From Pseudomonadota bacterium (GTDB lineage Bacteria > Pseudomonadota > Alphaproteobacteria > Sphingomonadales > Sphingomonadaceae), in NCBI GenBank assembly GCA_023400405.1, contig JAEXFD010000057.1, positions 1-64,000 of the forward strand: DNA of 64,000 nucleotides, in the 5' to 3' direction. The notes under the pieces were generated by a model. The model was not told the DNA's origin, ran no database searches, and saw only the letters and a list, made by a program, of their open reading frames with translations. Positions 7,426 through 16,134 of the stretch are shown here, one piece after another (positions within the stretch are counted from its first letter, which is position 1; each line of letters opens with the position of its first letter). Position numbers and translations under genes: made by a program.

Positions 7426-8331
7426 ATGGCGCAAACCACCTATCTCCCGACGCTCAAGCAGCTCCAATATCTGGTCGCGCTCAAGGACCATGGTCATTTC
7501 GGCCGCGCGGCGGAGAGCTGCTTCGTCACCCAGTCCACCCTTTCCGCCGGCATCCGCGAACTCGAAACGCTGATCGGCGTCGTGCTGGTGGAGCGCACCC
7601 GCCGCGTCGTGCGCTTCACGCCGCTGGGCGAGCGGATCGTTGACAAGGCCCGGCGCGTGCTGCGCGAGGCGGACGAGCTCGGCGACCTCGCCCGTGCCGC
7701 GGGACGGCCGCTCTCGGGCGAGATGCGGATGAGCGTGATCCCGACGATCGCGCCCTTCCTGCTTCCCCGTATCCTGCCCAAGCTGCGCCGCGATTATCCC
7801 GACCTCAAACTCTATCTGCGCGAGGAGACCAGCGGGCTCGCCTGCGAGGGGCTGCACCATGGGCGCACCGATTGCGTGCTGCTCGCCCTCCCCTATGCCT
7901 GTGGTGACGTGGAGACCGCGCCGCTGTTCGACGACCGGCTGTTCGTCGCGTTTCCCGAAGGCGAGATGACGCCCAATCCGTCGATCCGGCCTTCCGACAT
8001 CGACGAGACGCGGTTGCTGATGCTCGAGGACGGCCATTGCCTCAAGGATCATGCCCTGGCCGCGTGCAACCGCCCCGAGCTGCGCGCCGAGGCGGCGATG
8101 ATGGGCACTTCGCTCCACACCATGGTGCAGATGGTCGATAATGGCCTGGGGGTGACGATGCTGCCCGAAATGGCGGTCGATGCCGGCATCCTCGACCATA
8201 CCCAGGTCGCGGCGCGCCCGCTCGATGCCGAGAATGCTGCCCGGCGGATCGCGCTGGTCTGGCGCAGGGCTTCACCGAGAGAGCGGGATTTCCGTTTGCT
8301 GGCCGAGGTGCTGGCCGAGGCGCGGCCTTAG
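7426..8331 (+). CDS. oxyR: LysR-type peroxide regulator OxyR
   Basis: A 301-residue LysR-family activator. The N-terminal winged helix-turn-helix covers about residues 10-70 (FGRAAESCFVTQSTLSAGIR). The sensing cysteines are Cys205 and Cys214 in EDGHCLKDHALAAC, with the same spacing as C199/C208 of E. coli OxyR. Their oxidation to a disulfide by H2O2 activates transcription. The position just after ahpCF in the same direction fits control of these genes. The ATG at 7426 was chosen because the open frame upstream is the palindromic repeat. Confidence 0.93.
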   Translation: MAQTTYLPTLKQLQYLVALKDHGHFGRAAESCFVTQSTLSAGIRELETLIGVVLVERTRRVVRFTPLGERIVDKARRVLREADELGDLARAAGRPLSGEMRMSVIPTIAPFLLPRILPKLRRDYPDLKLYLREETSGLACEGLHHGRTDCVLLALPYACGDVETAPLFDDRLFVAFPEGEMTPNPSIRPSDIDETRLLMLEDGHCLKDHALAACNRPELRAEAAMMGTSLHTMVQMVDNGLGVTMLPEMAVDAGILDHTQVAARPLDAENAARRIALVWRRASPRERDFRLLAEVLAEARP

Positions 8332-8341
8332 GCTTAGCAGG

Positions 8342-8665
8342 TCAAGGCTCGAACGCCTCGCGCACGCGTTCGAGTTGCTGCATCCTCTCGTGAAGGATGG
8401 TGACGATACCCACGACCTCGCCCGACAGAAGGCGCCAGTAAATGTGATGCCGCTCGTAGCGGCAGTGGTAGCCGTCGATTCCGAATTCGGCTGGCAGGCG
8501 ACGCCACGTCGCCGATCGATCCGCGATCGCAGCGAAACGATCGATCATGCCTTCGACATAAGAGATCGCCTGCGTCTCTCCCCAGCGCTCCCGGGTGTAG
8601 TCCAAGATCGCGTCGAGCCGCGCCTCCGCTTCCGGAAATAGCAGATATTCAGTCAAGCGCGCCAA
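8342..8665 (-). CDS. parE: ParE/RelE-superfamily toxin
   Basis: A 107-residue toxin of the ParE/RelE fold. Recognisable segments are FPEAEARLDAILDYTRERWG, the helical ISYVEGMIDRFAAIAD and the strand-rich C-terminus CRYERHHIYWRLLSGEVVGI. ParE members poison DNA gyrase; RelE members cleave mRNA. The pairing with a CopG-like antitoxin favours ParE. Its start overlaps the antitoxin's end by 13 bases, which places antitoxin first, the usual order. Confidence 0.87.
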   Translation of the reverse strand: MARLTEYLLFPEAEARLDAILDYTRERWGETQAISYVEGMIDRFAAIADRSATWRRLPAEFGIDGYHCRYERHHIYWRLLSGEVVGIVTILHERMQQLERVREAFEP

Positions 8666-8913
8666 CGCTGCTGCGCGCGTTCGAAGAATGCTGCAGGGTC
8701 GAAGGGTTTCGCATCACTTTCAGGCGCCGAAAAGGCCCTGTGCAATTCCGCTTTCAAAGCCGCGAACCGCTCATTGTCCATCCGCGCCTTGTCCTCGCGG
8801 ATCAAGTGGCGGACATATTCGCTGGCATTCTCGAACAGCCCGTCCTCGCCGATATTCTCGGCGATGAAGTCCTCGAGCGGTCCGTTGATGCGCACGTTGA
8901 GCGTCGTCGCCAT
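8653..8913 (-). CDS. parD: ParD-type ribbon-helix-helix antitoxin
   Basis: An 86-residue antitoxin. The N-terminal ribbon-helix-helix DNA-binding domain (MATTLNVRINGPLEDFIAEN, then GLFENASEYVRHLIRED) is followed by a helical toxin-binding tail rich in Ala and acidic residues. The ATG at 8913 has AAGGAGG 6 bases upstream; a longer open frame upstream lacks such a site. An AT-rich promoter-like patch with atat/atat symmetry (about 8931-8946) precedes it and is a candidate autoregulatory operator. Confidence 0.88.
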   Translation of the reverse strand: MATTLNVRINGPLEDFIAENIGEDGLFENASEYVRHLIREDKARMDNERFAALKAELHRAFSAPESDAKPFDPAAFFERAQQRWRA

Positions 8914-8956
8914 GTTGGCCTCCTTCGCTTCAATATAGTGGAATATCGTTGACGGC

Positions 8957-9397
8957 TCAATCCTGCCAGCGCGCCGCAGCCGCGTCGTCGCTATCCGGCG
9001 CGTCCACCCAACTCTGCACCTCGCCCCGCCATTCGCGCTTCCAGAATGGCGCATCGGTCTTGAGCCGGTCGATCAGATAGGCGCACGCCTCGAGCGCCTC
9101 GCGCCGATGCCCAGCGGCGGTGCCGACGAAGACGATGCGCTCCCCTGGCGCCATCCGGCCAACGCGGTGGACGATCGTCACGCCGAGCAGCCCCCAGCGC
9201 TCCGTCGCCGCCTCGGCGAGCCCGCACAACGCATCCTCGGTCATGCCGGGATAATGTTCGAGCTCGAGCGCGGTCACGCCGTCCTCGCCCCGCACGACGC
9301 CGGTGAACGTCGCGACGCCCCCTGCCCCGCGCTCCTCGAGCGCCGCCACTTCGAGCCCGAGCTCGATCGGCGCGGGATCGACGGAGACGCGGATCAT
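8957..9397 (-). CDS. moaE: Molybdopterin synthase catalytic subunit
   Basis: A 146-residue MoaE, the large subunit of molybdopterin synthase, which inserts two sulfurs into precursor Z (cPMP). Typical segments are GGVATFTGVVRGEDG, LELEHYPGMTE, IVHRVGRMAPGE and the active-site DRLKTDAPFWKREW with the catalytic lysines. Its start overlaps the moaD stop by 4 bases (ATGA), so both subunits are made from one mRNA in the order pgsA-moaD-moaE. Confidence 0.95.
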   Translation of the reverse strand: MIRVSVDPAPIELGLEVAALEERGAGGVATFTGVVRGEDGVTALELEHYPGMTEDALCGLAEAATERWGLLGVTIVHRVGRMAPGERIVFVGTAAGHRREALEACAYLIDRLKTDAPFWKREWRGEVQSWVDAPDSDDAAAARWQD

Positions 9398-9645
9398 CCC
9401 CCCGTTACCGGCGGAAAGATCGCCACTTCGCGTGCCTGGCCGAGCAGCGCATCGAGCGGCACGAAGCGCTGGTCGATCGCCGCGCGCAGACGGGCGGGCT
9501 CGGCAAAAGCCTGGGCATGGCTGGGACTGCGCTTCGCCAGCCAGTCGATCAGGTCGGCGACGTTGCGTACCGCCTCGGGCGGATCGAGCCGCTCATGTCC
9601 CGTCCCCACCGCTTCGCGCACCCAGGCGAAGTAGAGCAGGTCCAT
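9394..9645 (-). CDS. moaD: Molybdopterin synthase sulfur carrier subunit
   Basis: An 83-residue beta-grasp (ubiquitin-like) protein. It begins MDLLYFAWVREAVG and ends in the Gly-Gly tail (VTGG) that is adenylated and converted to a thiocarboxylate before sulfur transfer in MoaE. It overlaps pgsA by 1 base and moaE by 4 bases. The start at 9645 is fixed by the family N-terminus and the TGATG overlap. Confidence 0.93.
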   Translation of the reverse strand: MDLLYFAWVREAVGTGHERLDPPEAVRNVADLIDWLAKRSPSHAQAFAEPARLRAAIDQRFVPLDALLGQAREVAIFPPVTGG

Positions 9646-10235
9646 CACGTGTCCATGTGCTTCAGGCCGGCGCGCAGATAGTCCCAGCCGGTGATCAGGG
9701 TGAGCGCCGCCGAAATCCAGAAGGCGGCCAGCGCCGCGTCCCACAGCCAGATCAGCCCGGGCAGCGCTCCGGCCAGGATCAGCCCTCCGAGTGAGACCAG
9801 CTGCAGCGTCGTCTTCCATTTGGCCAGGCGCGAGACCGGCAGCGAGACCTGGATGCCGCCGAGAAACTCGCGCAGTCCTGAAACGGCGATCTCGCGCACC
9901 AGGATGACCAGCGCCGGGATCAAGTGGATCTCGGCGATCACGCCGCGCCCGGCGAGGATCAGCAGCACCGCCGCGACCATGATCTTGTCGGCGATCGGAT
10001 CGAGGAAGACGCCCAGCTTCGACACCGTCCCCTGCGCCCGCGCGAGATAGCCGTCGAAATAATCGGTGATGCCCATCAGGCAGTAAAGCGCGAAGGCAAT
10101 GGCGTAGCCGAGGCGCCATTCGGGCCACCAAAGGAACGCGGCGAGCAGCGGCACGGCGAGGATCCGCGAGAGCGTGAGCAGGTTGGGCAGCGTCAGCATC
10201 GGCAAGACGTTAGCAGCACCGTTCGTGGCCGTCAT
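9645..10235 (-). CDS. pgsA: CDP-diacylglycerol--glycerol-3-phosphate 3-phosphatidyltransferase
   Basis: A membrane enzyme of the CDP-alcohol phosphatidyltransferase family that makes phosphatidylglycerol phosphate. The family signature D-x2-DG-x2-AR-x8-G-x3-D-x3-D is present (DYFDGYLARA, then GVFLDPIAD), with about five hydrophobic helices. With the ATG at 10235 the protein has 196 residues and a GAGGGG ribosome-binding site. The ATG at 10199 (MLTLPNLLTLSRI, 184 residues) matches the usual family start and is an equally good choice. It heads the pgsA-moaD-moaE unit and is divergent from the MFS gene. Confidence 0.92.
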   Translation of the reverse strand: MTATNGAANVLPMLTLPNLLTLSRILAVPLLAAFLWWPEWRLGYAIAFALYCLMGITDYFDGYLARAQGTVSKLGVFLDPIADKIMVAAVLLILAGRGVIAEIHLIPALVILVREIAVSGLREFLGGIQVSLPVSRLAKWKTTLQLVSLGGLILAGALPGLIWLWDAALAAFWISAALTLITGWDYLRAGLKHMDT

Positions 10236-10434
10236 CCCGGCGCCGCCCCTCGCAGGCAGCTGCAGGAATCCTCGACGATGGAGCGCGCGGCACGCGCATT
10301 CGATCCCTTTCCCTCCGCGCGAGCCCGGAAAAATCCGGATGCACATTGCGATTGCCGCATTGCCCGGGGCTCGGCTATGCCGGCCCGTCCTTTGGCGGGA
10401 GGTCGCCCCGCTGTCGTTCAAGGTGAAGGGTGAT

Positions 10435-11727
10435 ATGATCGGTGCGCGCGGGTTGATGCGGGAGCGCCGATTCCTGCCCCTGTTCGTCACGCAGTTCCTC
10501 GGTGCGTTCAACGACAACCTGTTCAAGAACGCGATGATCTTCTTCGCGACCTATCAGATCTTCAACTCGGTCGAGCAGGAGACCCAGTTCAGCGCGATCG
10601 CCACCGGCATCTTCATCCTCCCCTTCTTTCTCTTCTCCGCGCTCGCCGGCCAGCTTGCCGACAGCTACGACAAGGCGAAGATCATGCGGATCATCAAGGC
10701 CGCCGAGGTGGTGATCATGCTGGTCGGCGCGAGCGGCATCTTTCTCAAGAGCCTCGAGCTGATGCTGGTCGCGCTGGTCGGCATGGGCATTCACTCGACC
10801 TTCTTCGGCCCGATCAAATATGCGATCCTGCCCCAGCACCTCAAGGAAGACGAAGTGCTGGGCGGCACCGGCATGATCGAGGCGGGCACCTATATCGCGA
10901 TCCTCGCCGGCACGATCGTCGGCGGCGTGATCAGTGCGCATGCCGCCGGTTTCGCGGTCGTGGGCGTCGCGCTGACGGGATGGTTCGCCTCGCTGCGTAT
11001 CCCGCCGGCACCGCCGCTCACCAAGCTCAAGCTCGATTTCAACATCTTCCGCGCCTCCTGGCGATTGATCGCAGCGACGATGCACATCCGCCGCCTCTAT
11101 CTCGCGATCATCGCGATCAGCGTGTTCTGGACGATCGCCGCCGTGCTCGGGGTGCTGTTCCCGCCGCTCGTCAAGAACGTCTTCCATGCCCAGAAGGACG
11201 TCGCCAGCGTGTTCCTCGGCATCTTCTCGGTCGGCATCGCGATCGGATCGGTGATCATCAATCGGCTGCTCAAGGGCCATGTCTCGGCGAAATATGCGGT
11301 CCGCTCGGTGCTGACGATGATGCTCTTCGTGATCGGCTTCTATTTCTCCGCGCTGCTCTGGCCCGTCGATTCGGGCCCGTTGATCGAGACCGCGGAGTTC
11401 GTGACGATGCCCGCCGCCTGGGTGGCGCTGGCGCTGCTGATCGCGATCGCGATCACCGGCGGCATGTTCGTCGTGCCGCTCTATGCCTTCCTCACCACGA
11501 CGGTCGACAAGTCGCAGACGGCGCGGACGGTCGCGGCGAACAACATCGTCAATTCGGGCTTCATGGTGTTCGGGTCGGTCGGCATTTTCGGGATCACCAA
11601 GATCCCCGGCGTCAGCGTCGCCGATTGCATCCTGGTGGTCGCGTTGCTCTGCTTCGCCTCGGCTTGGTGCGGCTGGCGCCTGTTCAAGGCAGAAAGCGCG
11701 CCGCACGCCCCCGACGTGCTGCCCTGA
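10435..11727 (+). CDS. MFS transporter, LplT-like lysophospholipid flippase
   Basis: A 430-residue major facilitator protein with about 12 helices. The N-terminus FLPLFVTQFLGAFNDNLFKN and the following LPFFLFSALAGQLADSYDKA are characteristic of LplT and of the MFS half of LplT-Aas fusion proteins, which flip lysophospholipids for re-acylation. No acyltransferase domain is attached here. Divergence from pgsA fits a phospholipid context. The start has AGGTGAAGGG just upstream; the longer open frame upstream runs into the pgsA promoter region. Confidence 0.82.
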   Translation: MIGARGLMRERRFLPLFVTQFLGAFNDNLFKNAMIFFATYQIFNSVEQETQFSAIATGIFILPFFLFSALAGQLADSYDKAKIMRIIKAAEVVIMLVGASGIFLKSLELMLVALVGMGIHSTFFGPIKYAILPQHLKEDEVLGGTGMIEAGTYIAILAGTIVGGVISAHAAGFAVVGVALTGWFASLRIPPAPPLTKLKLDFNIFRASWRLIAATMHIRRLYLAIIAISVFWTIAAVLGVLFPPLVKNVFHAQKDVASVFLGIFSVGIAIGSVIINRLLKGHVSAKYAVRSVLTMMLFVIGFYFSALLWPVDSGPLIETAEFVTMPAAWVALALLIAIAITGGMFVVPLYAFLTTTVDKSQTARTVAANNIVNSGFMVFGSVGIFGITKIPGVSVADCILVVALLCFASAWCGWRLFKAESAPHAPDVLP

Positions 11728-11736
11728 ACGCCGGCT

Positions 11737-11907
11737 TCAGGCGATGAAGCTGTAGAAGCAGACGAAGAAGGCCGTGAAGCTCAGCGCGAACAGGCGGATG
11801 TCGCTGTCGTCGCTGCGCTTCTGCTGCTCGGCCGCGGCACGGCGGACGAGGCGGCGGATCGGATGGCGGCGGGGCGCATGGCCCTCCACGAGCAGCTGGC
11901 GTTCCAT
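11737..11907 (-). CDS. Small basic protein with one C-terminal hydrophobic segment
   Basis: A 56-residue frame: an Arg-rich N-terminal half (RRHPIRRLVRRAAAEQQKR) and a hydrophobic, Phe-rich C-terminal helix (LFALSFTAFFVCFYSFIA). This basic tail plus single helix is typical of small inner-membrane proteins. It converges with the MFS gene, with a 9-base gap. No family recognised. Confidence 0.55.
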   Translation of the reverse strand: MERQLLVEGHAPRRHPIRRLVRRAAAEQQKRSDDSDIRLFALSFTAFFVCFYSFIA

Positions 11908-12000
11908 GCCCGACAGTTAACAATGCGTTTACCTTTTGCGCCAGCCGGAATCCGAGCGGCCTTGTCCGCGGACGGGACGCAGCAAGGTTAACGCGCGCGC

Positions 12001-13008
12001 TCAGCGCGGTGCCGGCCCCGTCGAGGAACGGACGATCAGCCGGTGCTCCAGGGCCACGCGCGTCTTGCCCGGTTCGGCCGAGAGCAGCAAATCGGCGGCC
12101 GCAGCGGCAAGATCGCCAACCGGCTGGTGGATGGTGGTGAGCGGCGGCCACACGGCGCGGGCAAGGTCCGAATCGTCGAAGCCCGCAATCGAGACCTGGC
12201 CGGGCACTTCGATGTCGCCTTCGTGCGCGACGGCGAGCGCGCCGGCCGCCATGTCGTCGTTGCCGGCGAAGATCGCGGTCGGCGGATCGCTTCGTGCGAG
12301 CAGCGCCCTTGCCGCTTCCTGCCCCGAGCCGAAGCTGTAGTCGCCCGCCACGACCAGGCCGGGATCGAACGCGATGCCGTGCGCCGCCAACTCCTCGCGA
12401 TAGCCCTTGAGGCGATCCTTCGACGAAATGTGGCTCTCGGGTCCGCGGATGAAGGCGATGCGACGATGGCCAAGCCCGATCAGATGGCTCACCAGCTCGC
12501 GCGCCGCGGCGACGTCGTCCATCGTCGCCGCCATGCCCTTTTCCTTCTGCTCGCCGGGCGCGATCCGCACATAGGGCAGGCCTCGCCGATCCAGCTCCTC
12601 CAGCAGCGCCACCGCTTCGGTGACCGGGGGCGAGAGGATCAGCCCGTCGAGATGGGTCTCGTCGATCAGCGCGAGCACGTTGGCGACCAGATCGGGCGAC
12701 TGGCTGTCGATCGGCTGGATCAGCAGGCGATAGCCGAGCTCGGTGCAGCGCTGCTGCGCGCCGGTCTGTACGTGATAGATGTAATAGGGGCTGGGATTGT
12801 CGTAGAGTAGGCCGACCTGGAACGATTTGCGCCCGGCAAGCGTGCGCGCGGCGTGGCTCGGGCGGAAGTTGAGCCGCGCGACGACTTCCTCGACGCGCCG
12901 CCGCGTCTCTTCGCTGACGTGCTTCTCATTGTTGAGGACGCGGCTGACGGTCTTGAACGAGACCCCCGCGATCTTCGAGACTTCCTTGATCGTCGGACGG
13001 CTGGACAT
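12001..13008 (-). CDS. LacI-family transcriptional regulator
   Basis: A 335-residue LacI/GalR protein. The N-terminal helix-turn-helix (TIKEVSKIAGVSFKTVSRVLN) and hinge helix (HAARTLAG) are followed by a periplasmic-binding-protein-like ligand domain from FQVGLLYDNPSPYYI onward, including FAGNDDMAAGAL and VSIAGFDDSDLARAVWPPLTTI. The ligand is probably a sugar. No sugar operon is next to it, so its target may be distant. The ATG at 13008 was chosen to match the family N-terminus. Confidence 0.9.
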   Translation of the reverse strand: MSSRPTIKEVSKIAGVSFKTVSRVLNNEKHVSEETRRRVEEVVARLNFRPSHAARTLAGRKSFQVGLLYDNPSPYYIYHVQTGAQQRCTELGYRLLIQPIDSQSPDLVANVLALIDETHLDGLILSPPVTEAVALLEELDRRGLPYVRIAPGEQKEKGMAATMDDVAAARELVSHLIGLGHRRIAFIRGPESHISSKDRLKGYREELAAHGIAFDPGLVVAGDYSFGSGQEAARALLARSDPPTAIFAGNDDMAAGALAVAHEGDIEVPGQVSIAGFDDSDLARAVWPPLTTIHQPVGDLAAAAADLLLSAEPGKTRVALEHRLIVRSSTGPAPR

Positions 13009-13189
13009 GGCATTCCCCGCCAGAGCGGCACGCCCCGGCCCATCCCCGCCATATTGGACCGCTCGGCCATCACGCAAGCGGCAACCGTGGCCGGTGCCGC
13101 TATCCCGACCTGAGGTGCGAATGAGGTGCCACCGCACGCAGAGGGGCGGACAGCCCACCCTGGTGTGCGAACCGGGCCTGCAACTGTCC

Positions 13190-14299
13190 CTATGGCAAAC
13201 CAATATAGGCATTGATCAGCGGCTGGAGCTTTTGCTCGAGCGCGACGCCTTGCTGCGCGCCGCCGATGGGCACGTACATCGCGATCAGGGCCCAATAGCC
13301 GCGGTCGAAGTCGATCCAAGGCGTCCAGCCAAAGGCCCCCGGGCTGGAGATCAACCGCGCCGCGGCGCATCGGCTCGAAAACGGGGTGTCGTCGCACTCG
13401 TGCCACGACGCCAGGCCATAGTGCCAGTCCCCGGAAATCTCCGTCGCGTCGGGCTCGTTGAGCACGGGTAAGCCCGCAGTGCGGTCCGCCACATAAGTGT
13501 CGATGTCCGTCAGCAGCCGGCCCGCAAGCATCGCGCTCAGAAAGGCGGCGTAATCCTCGGCCGTCGATTCTCCGCCGCCGCTCAGCCGCGGATTCGTGCC
13601 GCTCGGGATCGAGTAGGTCGTCTGGCTGCTCATGCCAGCCGGGTTGGCCACATTTTGGCGAAACAGATTGGGGAAGGTCTGCCCCGTGGCCGCCTCGGCC
13701 ATGGCACCGGCGATCTGGAGGTGCGCGGGTCCATAGCTGAACGCACTGCCGGGTGCCGTGTCGAGTCCGCGCTCGTAGAATTCCCGGGCGCAGGCAGCGA
13801 TCGTCGTGCTTCCGTCTGAAATGCAGCCTCGGTCCGTCTCGCCCGGATTGAAGCCCGAGGTGAAGCTCAGGAGCTGCTGCAGCGTCACTCGGCTCCGGGG
13901 ATCGGCAGGATCGTTCGTCCAATAGGAAAGATATTTCTGGGGATGATCGCCGAGGCTCATCCTCCCCGCCTCGACCAGGCGCAGAATCGTGGCCCCCGAC
14001 AGCATCTTTGTCGCGGACGCGATCGGGTAGACGGCGGTCGAGGGAAAGCGGCCCTTTTGATACCGATAGACGACGCCCTGGCGCGTTCCGACAATCACGT
14101 AGAGATCGGCGACGGGCGCAGCATCGATCGCCGCCTGGATCGCGGCAGTGCTGGGCGTCGGCGAGGGCGACGGTGAAGGCGTCGGCGAGGGCACCACGGT
14201 GGGGGCTGGCGTCGGAACGGGGCCGGGCTCGCTCCCGCCTCCCGAGCATCCCGCAAGGACCATCAATCCTGCAAAGGGAAACGAATTCCGGTACGCCAT
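13190..14299 (-). CDS. Serine beta-lactamase/DD-peptidase-fold lipoprotein
   Basis: A 369-residue secreted serine hydrolase. A lipoprotein signal ends in the lipobox LAGC (Cys18), followed by a Pro/Thr/Ser linker with SPTP-type repeats (about 26-50) and a beta-lactamase-fold domain. The nucleophile motif SxxK is SATK (95-98) and a tyrosine motif YGPAH stands where YxN is expected; QQLLSFTSGF is a family marker. Members are class C beta-lactamases, D-aminopeptidases or esterases; which one cannot be told. The linker suggests outer-membrane anchoring. It is the last chromosomal gene before the ICE. Confidence 0.85.
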   Translation of the reverse strand: MAYRNSFPFAGLMVLAGCSGGGSEPGPVPTPAPTVVPSPTPSPSPSPTPSTAAIQAAIDAAPVADLYVIVGTRQGVVYRYQKGRFPSTAVYPIASATKMLSGATILRLVEAGRMSLGDHPQKYLSYWTNDPADPRSRVTLQQLLSFTSGFNPGETDRGCISDGSTTIAACAREFYERGLDTAPGSAFSYGPAHLQIAGAMAEAATGQTFPNLFRQNVANPAGMSSQTTYSIPSGTNPRLSGGGESTAEDYAAFLSAMLAGRLLTDIDTYVADRTAGLPVLNEPDATEISGDWHYGLASWHECDDTPFSSRCAAARLISSPGAFGWTPWIDFDRGYWALIAMYVPIGGAQQGVALEQKLQPLINAYIGLP

Positions 14300-14601
14300 G
14301 CCATCTGTCCCGATCGAAGCCCGATGGCCGATCTCTGGCGAGACTCTCAATCGCGATCGGACCATCAAAAGGCTTGGTTGCACCGCAGCAGGGCTAATCG
14401 GCACCGGGCTGGCGAGAAAGAATCAAAGCGTTACGAAGTGTAACGCAGGTGCTGGGCGACGCTTGCCGCTCAGACGCCCAGACGGAAAATCAAGCGCTAT
14501 GCAGCGGGCCGGCACGCCCAGCCGATCGTCGCGACGATCGGAACTGTCGTACTCGACAGGTATCGAGCGGGCACTCGAAGATTCGATCGGGGAGAGGGGA
14601 A

Positions 14602-14615
14602 TGGTGGAGCCGAGG
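14602..14615 (-). repeat. Putative attL: 3' terminal 14 nt of tRNA-Ala
   Basis: On the minus strand this reads cctcggctccacca, the T-stem end, acceptor strand (including the U70 of the Ala-specific G3:U70 pair) and CCA of a tRNA-Ala. Further upstream the sequence no longer folds as a T arm, so it is a remnant and not a gene. Its position 220 bases from the integrase start fits an attachment core. Confidence 0.45.
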
Positions 14616-14661
14616 TCCATGAAACCAACCCCTCCAACGCTTTGAAAATAGGCCGAAAATC

Positions 14662-14690
14662 TTGACATAACCCTTTGCTTTTGCTACACA
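14662..14690 (+). promoter_or_regulatory. Sigma-70-type promoter of the integrase gene
   Basis: TTGACA (14662-14667), a 17-base AT-rich spacer and TACACA (14685-14690) form a near-consensus promoter pointing to the integrase. About 120 bases of untranslated leader would follow. Confidence 0.55.
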
Positions 14691-14820
14691 TTCTTCCTAT
14701 CGATCGTCCTTGGAAGTTCGCCGATAGCCACGCCCATTTGCACGTATTTTCGCAGGAGTTTGGGTGGCTCGTTAGGCGGCTTAGATTTGACTTCGACGAT
14801 CGGCATGCAGGAGTTTGGCA

Positions 14821-16101
14821 ATGTCGAGATCAATCCACAAATTGAACGCCCGTCGATTGGTCAACCTAACCGAACCTGGCTGGTATAGCGATGGTGGACG
14901 GCTTTACCTGCGGATCGAAAAGGACGGCTCCAAGCGCTGGGTATTTGTGTGGATCAGGAACAAGAAGCGCCGCGAAATGGGGCTCGGAGGTTTCCGGGAT
15001 TATTCGTTGGATGAAGCTCGAGCCATGGCTGTGGCGGCTTGGCAATTAGTCAAGGAAGGCATCGATCCCATCGAGGCGCGCCGTGCGGCTATCGAGGAGG
15101 AACGCCAATCAGCGCTCGCTGCGGAACAAGCCGCGGCGGAGGCCGCCTCCATTATTCCAACCTTCTGGCAATGCGCCGAAGTCTATATCGCAGCGCATGA
15201 GGACGGTTGGAGCAATGCCAAGCATCGCTGGCAGTGGACCAACTCGCTGACGAAACACGCCAAGCCGCTGCTCCAGAAGCCAGTCAACGAGATCACCGCC
15301 GATGATCTGGTCGACACCCTGAAACCCATCTGGCGGACTATCGCCGATACTGCCGGGCGGGTTAGGGCACGGATCGAAACGATCCTGGATGCAGCGAAAT
15401 CCCAAGGCCATATCAAGAGCCCGTGGGAGAACCCGGCACGGTGGAAGGGCAATCTCGAACACCGCCTGCCGAAGCGCGTCCGCCTTCAAACGGGCCATTA
15501 TCCGGCAATTACTTATGAGAAGTTGCCGGCCTTCTTCAAGGATCTGCGGGCACGGTCGGCACTGGCCGCGAGGGCGCTGGAACTGACGATCCTGTGCGCC
15601 ACACGCTCCAATGAAACCTTGGGCGCGCGCTGGAAGGAATTCGACTTCGATACCGGTGTCTGGACCGTCCCGGCAGAGCGCATGAAGATGAAGGTAGAGC
15701 ACCGCATTCCATTATCGGATGCCGCGCTGGAGATCCTGACCGCACGCCTCCGGGAATCGAATGGCGCCCCCGACGACTTCGTCTTTCCGGGCCAGAAGCG
15801 AGGCATGCCGCGCTCACAGATGTCCATGACGATGGTGCTGCGCAGGATGAAGATGGGCCATATCACCGTTCACGGCATGCGCAGCACTTTCCGCGATTAT
15901 ATGGGCGATATGACCGATCACGCGGAGGCTGTCGTTGAGCATGCACTGGCGCATCAGGTCGGCGATACCACCGTTCGGGCATATCGCCGGAAAAAGGCCT
16001 TTGAGAAGCGCAGGGCCGTTATGGCAGATTGGGCGCGTTACGTTCTTTCGGCGTCGGTCGCCGCTGGCGCTGAAGAATCCGATCTACCGCTGGCGGCATG
16101 A
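14821..16101 (+). CDS. int: Tyrosine-type integrase (P4/DUF4102 family)
   Basis: A 426-residue site-specific recombinase. The N-terminal DUF4102-like arm-binding domain (GWYSDGGRLYLRIEKDGSKRW and LGGFRDYSLDEARAMA) is followed by a SAM-like core-binding domain (about 110-200) and a C-terminal catalytic domain with the R...HxxR...Y residues: CATRSNETLGARW, HGMRSTFRDY, and LAHQVGDTTVRAYRR with the nucleophilic Tyr. AGGAG 7 bases upstream supports the ATG at 14821. Integrases of this family usually target tRNA or tmRNA 3' ends, in line with the tRNA-Ala remnant upstream. Confidence 0.95.
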   Translation: MSRSIHKLNARRLVNLTEPGWYSDGGRLYLRIEKDGSKRWVFVWIRNKKRREMGLGGFRDYSLDEARAMAVAAWQLVKEGIDPIEARRAAIEEERQSALAAEQAAAEAASIIPTFWQCAEVYIAAHEDGWSNAKHRWQWTNSLTKHAKPLLQKPVNEITADDLVDTLKPIWRTIADTAGRVRARIETILDAAKSQGHIKSPWENPARWKGNLEHRLPKRVRLQTGHYPAITYEKLPAFFKDLRARSALAARALELTILCATRSNETLGARWKEFDFDTGVWTVPAERMKMKVEHRIPLSDAALEILTARLRESNGAPDDFVFPGQKRGMPRSQMSMTMVLRRMKMGHITVHGMRSTFRDYMGDMTDHAEAVVEHALAHQVGDTTVRAYRRKKAFEKRRAVMADWARYVLSASVAAGAEESDLPLAA

Positions 16102-16134
16102 TCGAGATTGGGGCGGGCTGAGCGCTTCGCGCTG

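Larger units (their letters stand above)
14300..14820. other. Non-coding left border of the ICE
   Basis: About 520 bases without a convincing gene. It contains the promoter region of the lipoprotein gene (minus strand), several small palindromes (for example around tcgtcgcgacga near 14526), the tRNA-Ala-like 14-mer at 14602-14615 and the integrase promoter at 14662-14690. The chromosome/ICE junction is placed here. Confidence 0.55.

Noticed and set aside
12001..14299. The LacI regulator controlling the adjacent beta-lactamase-fold gene
   Set aside because: Both lie on the minus strand with the lipoprotein gene upstream and its promoter over 1 kb away; no operator-like palindrome was recognised there.
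14602..14680. A complete tRNA gene on the minus strand at the left border
   Set aside because: Only the 14-base 3' end fits tRNA-Ala; the bases that should form the T arm do not pair and no anticodon or D arm follows.
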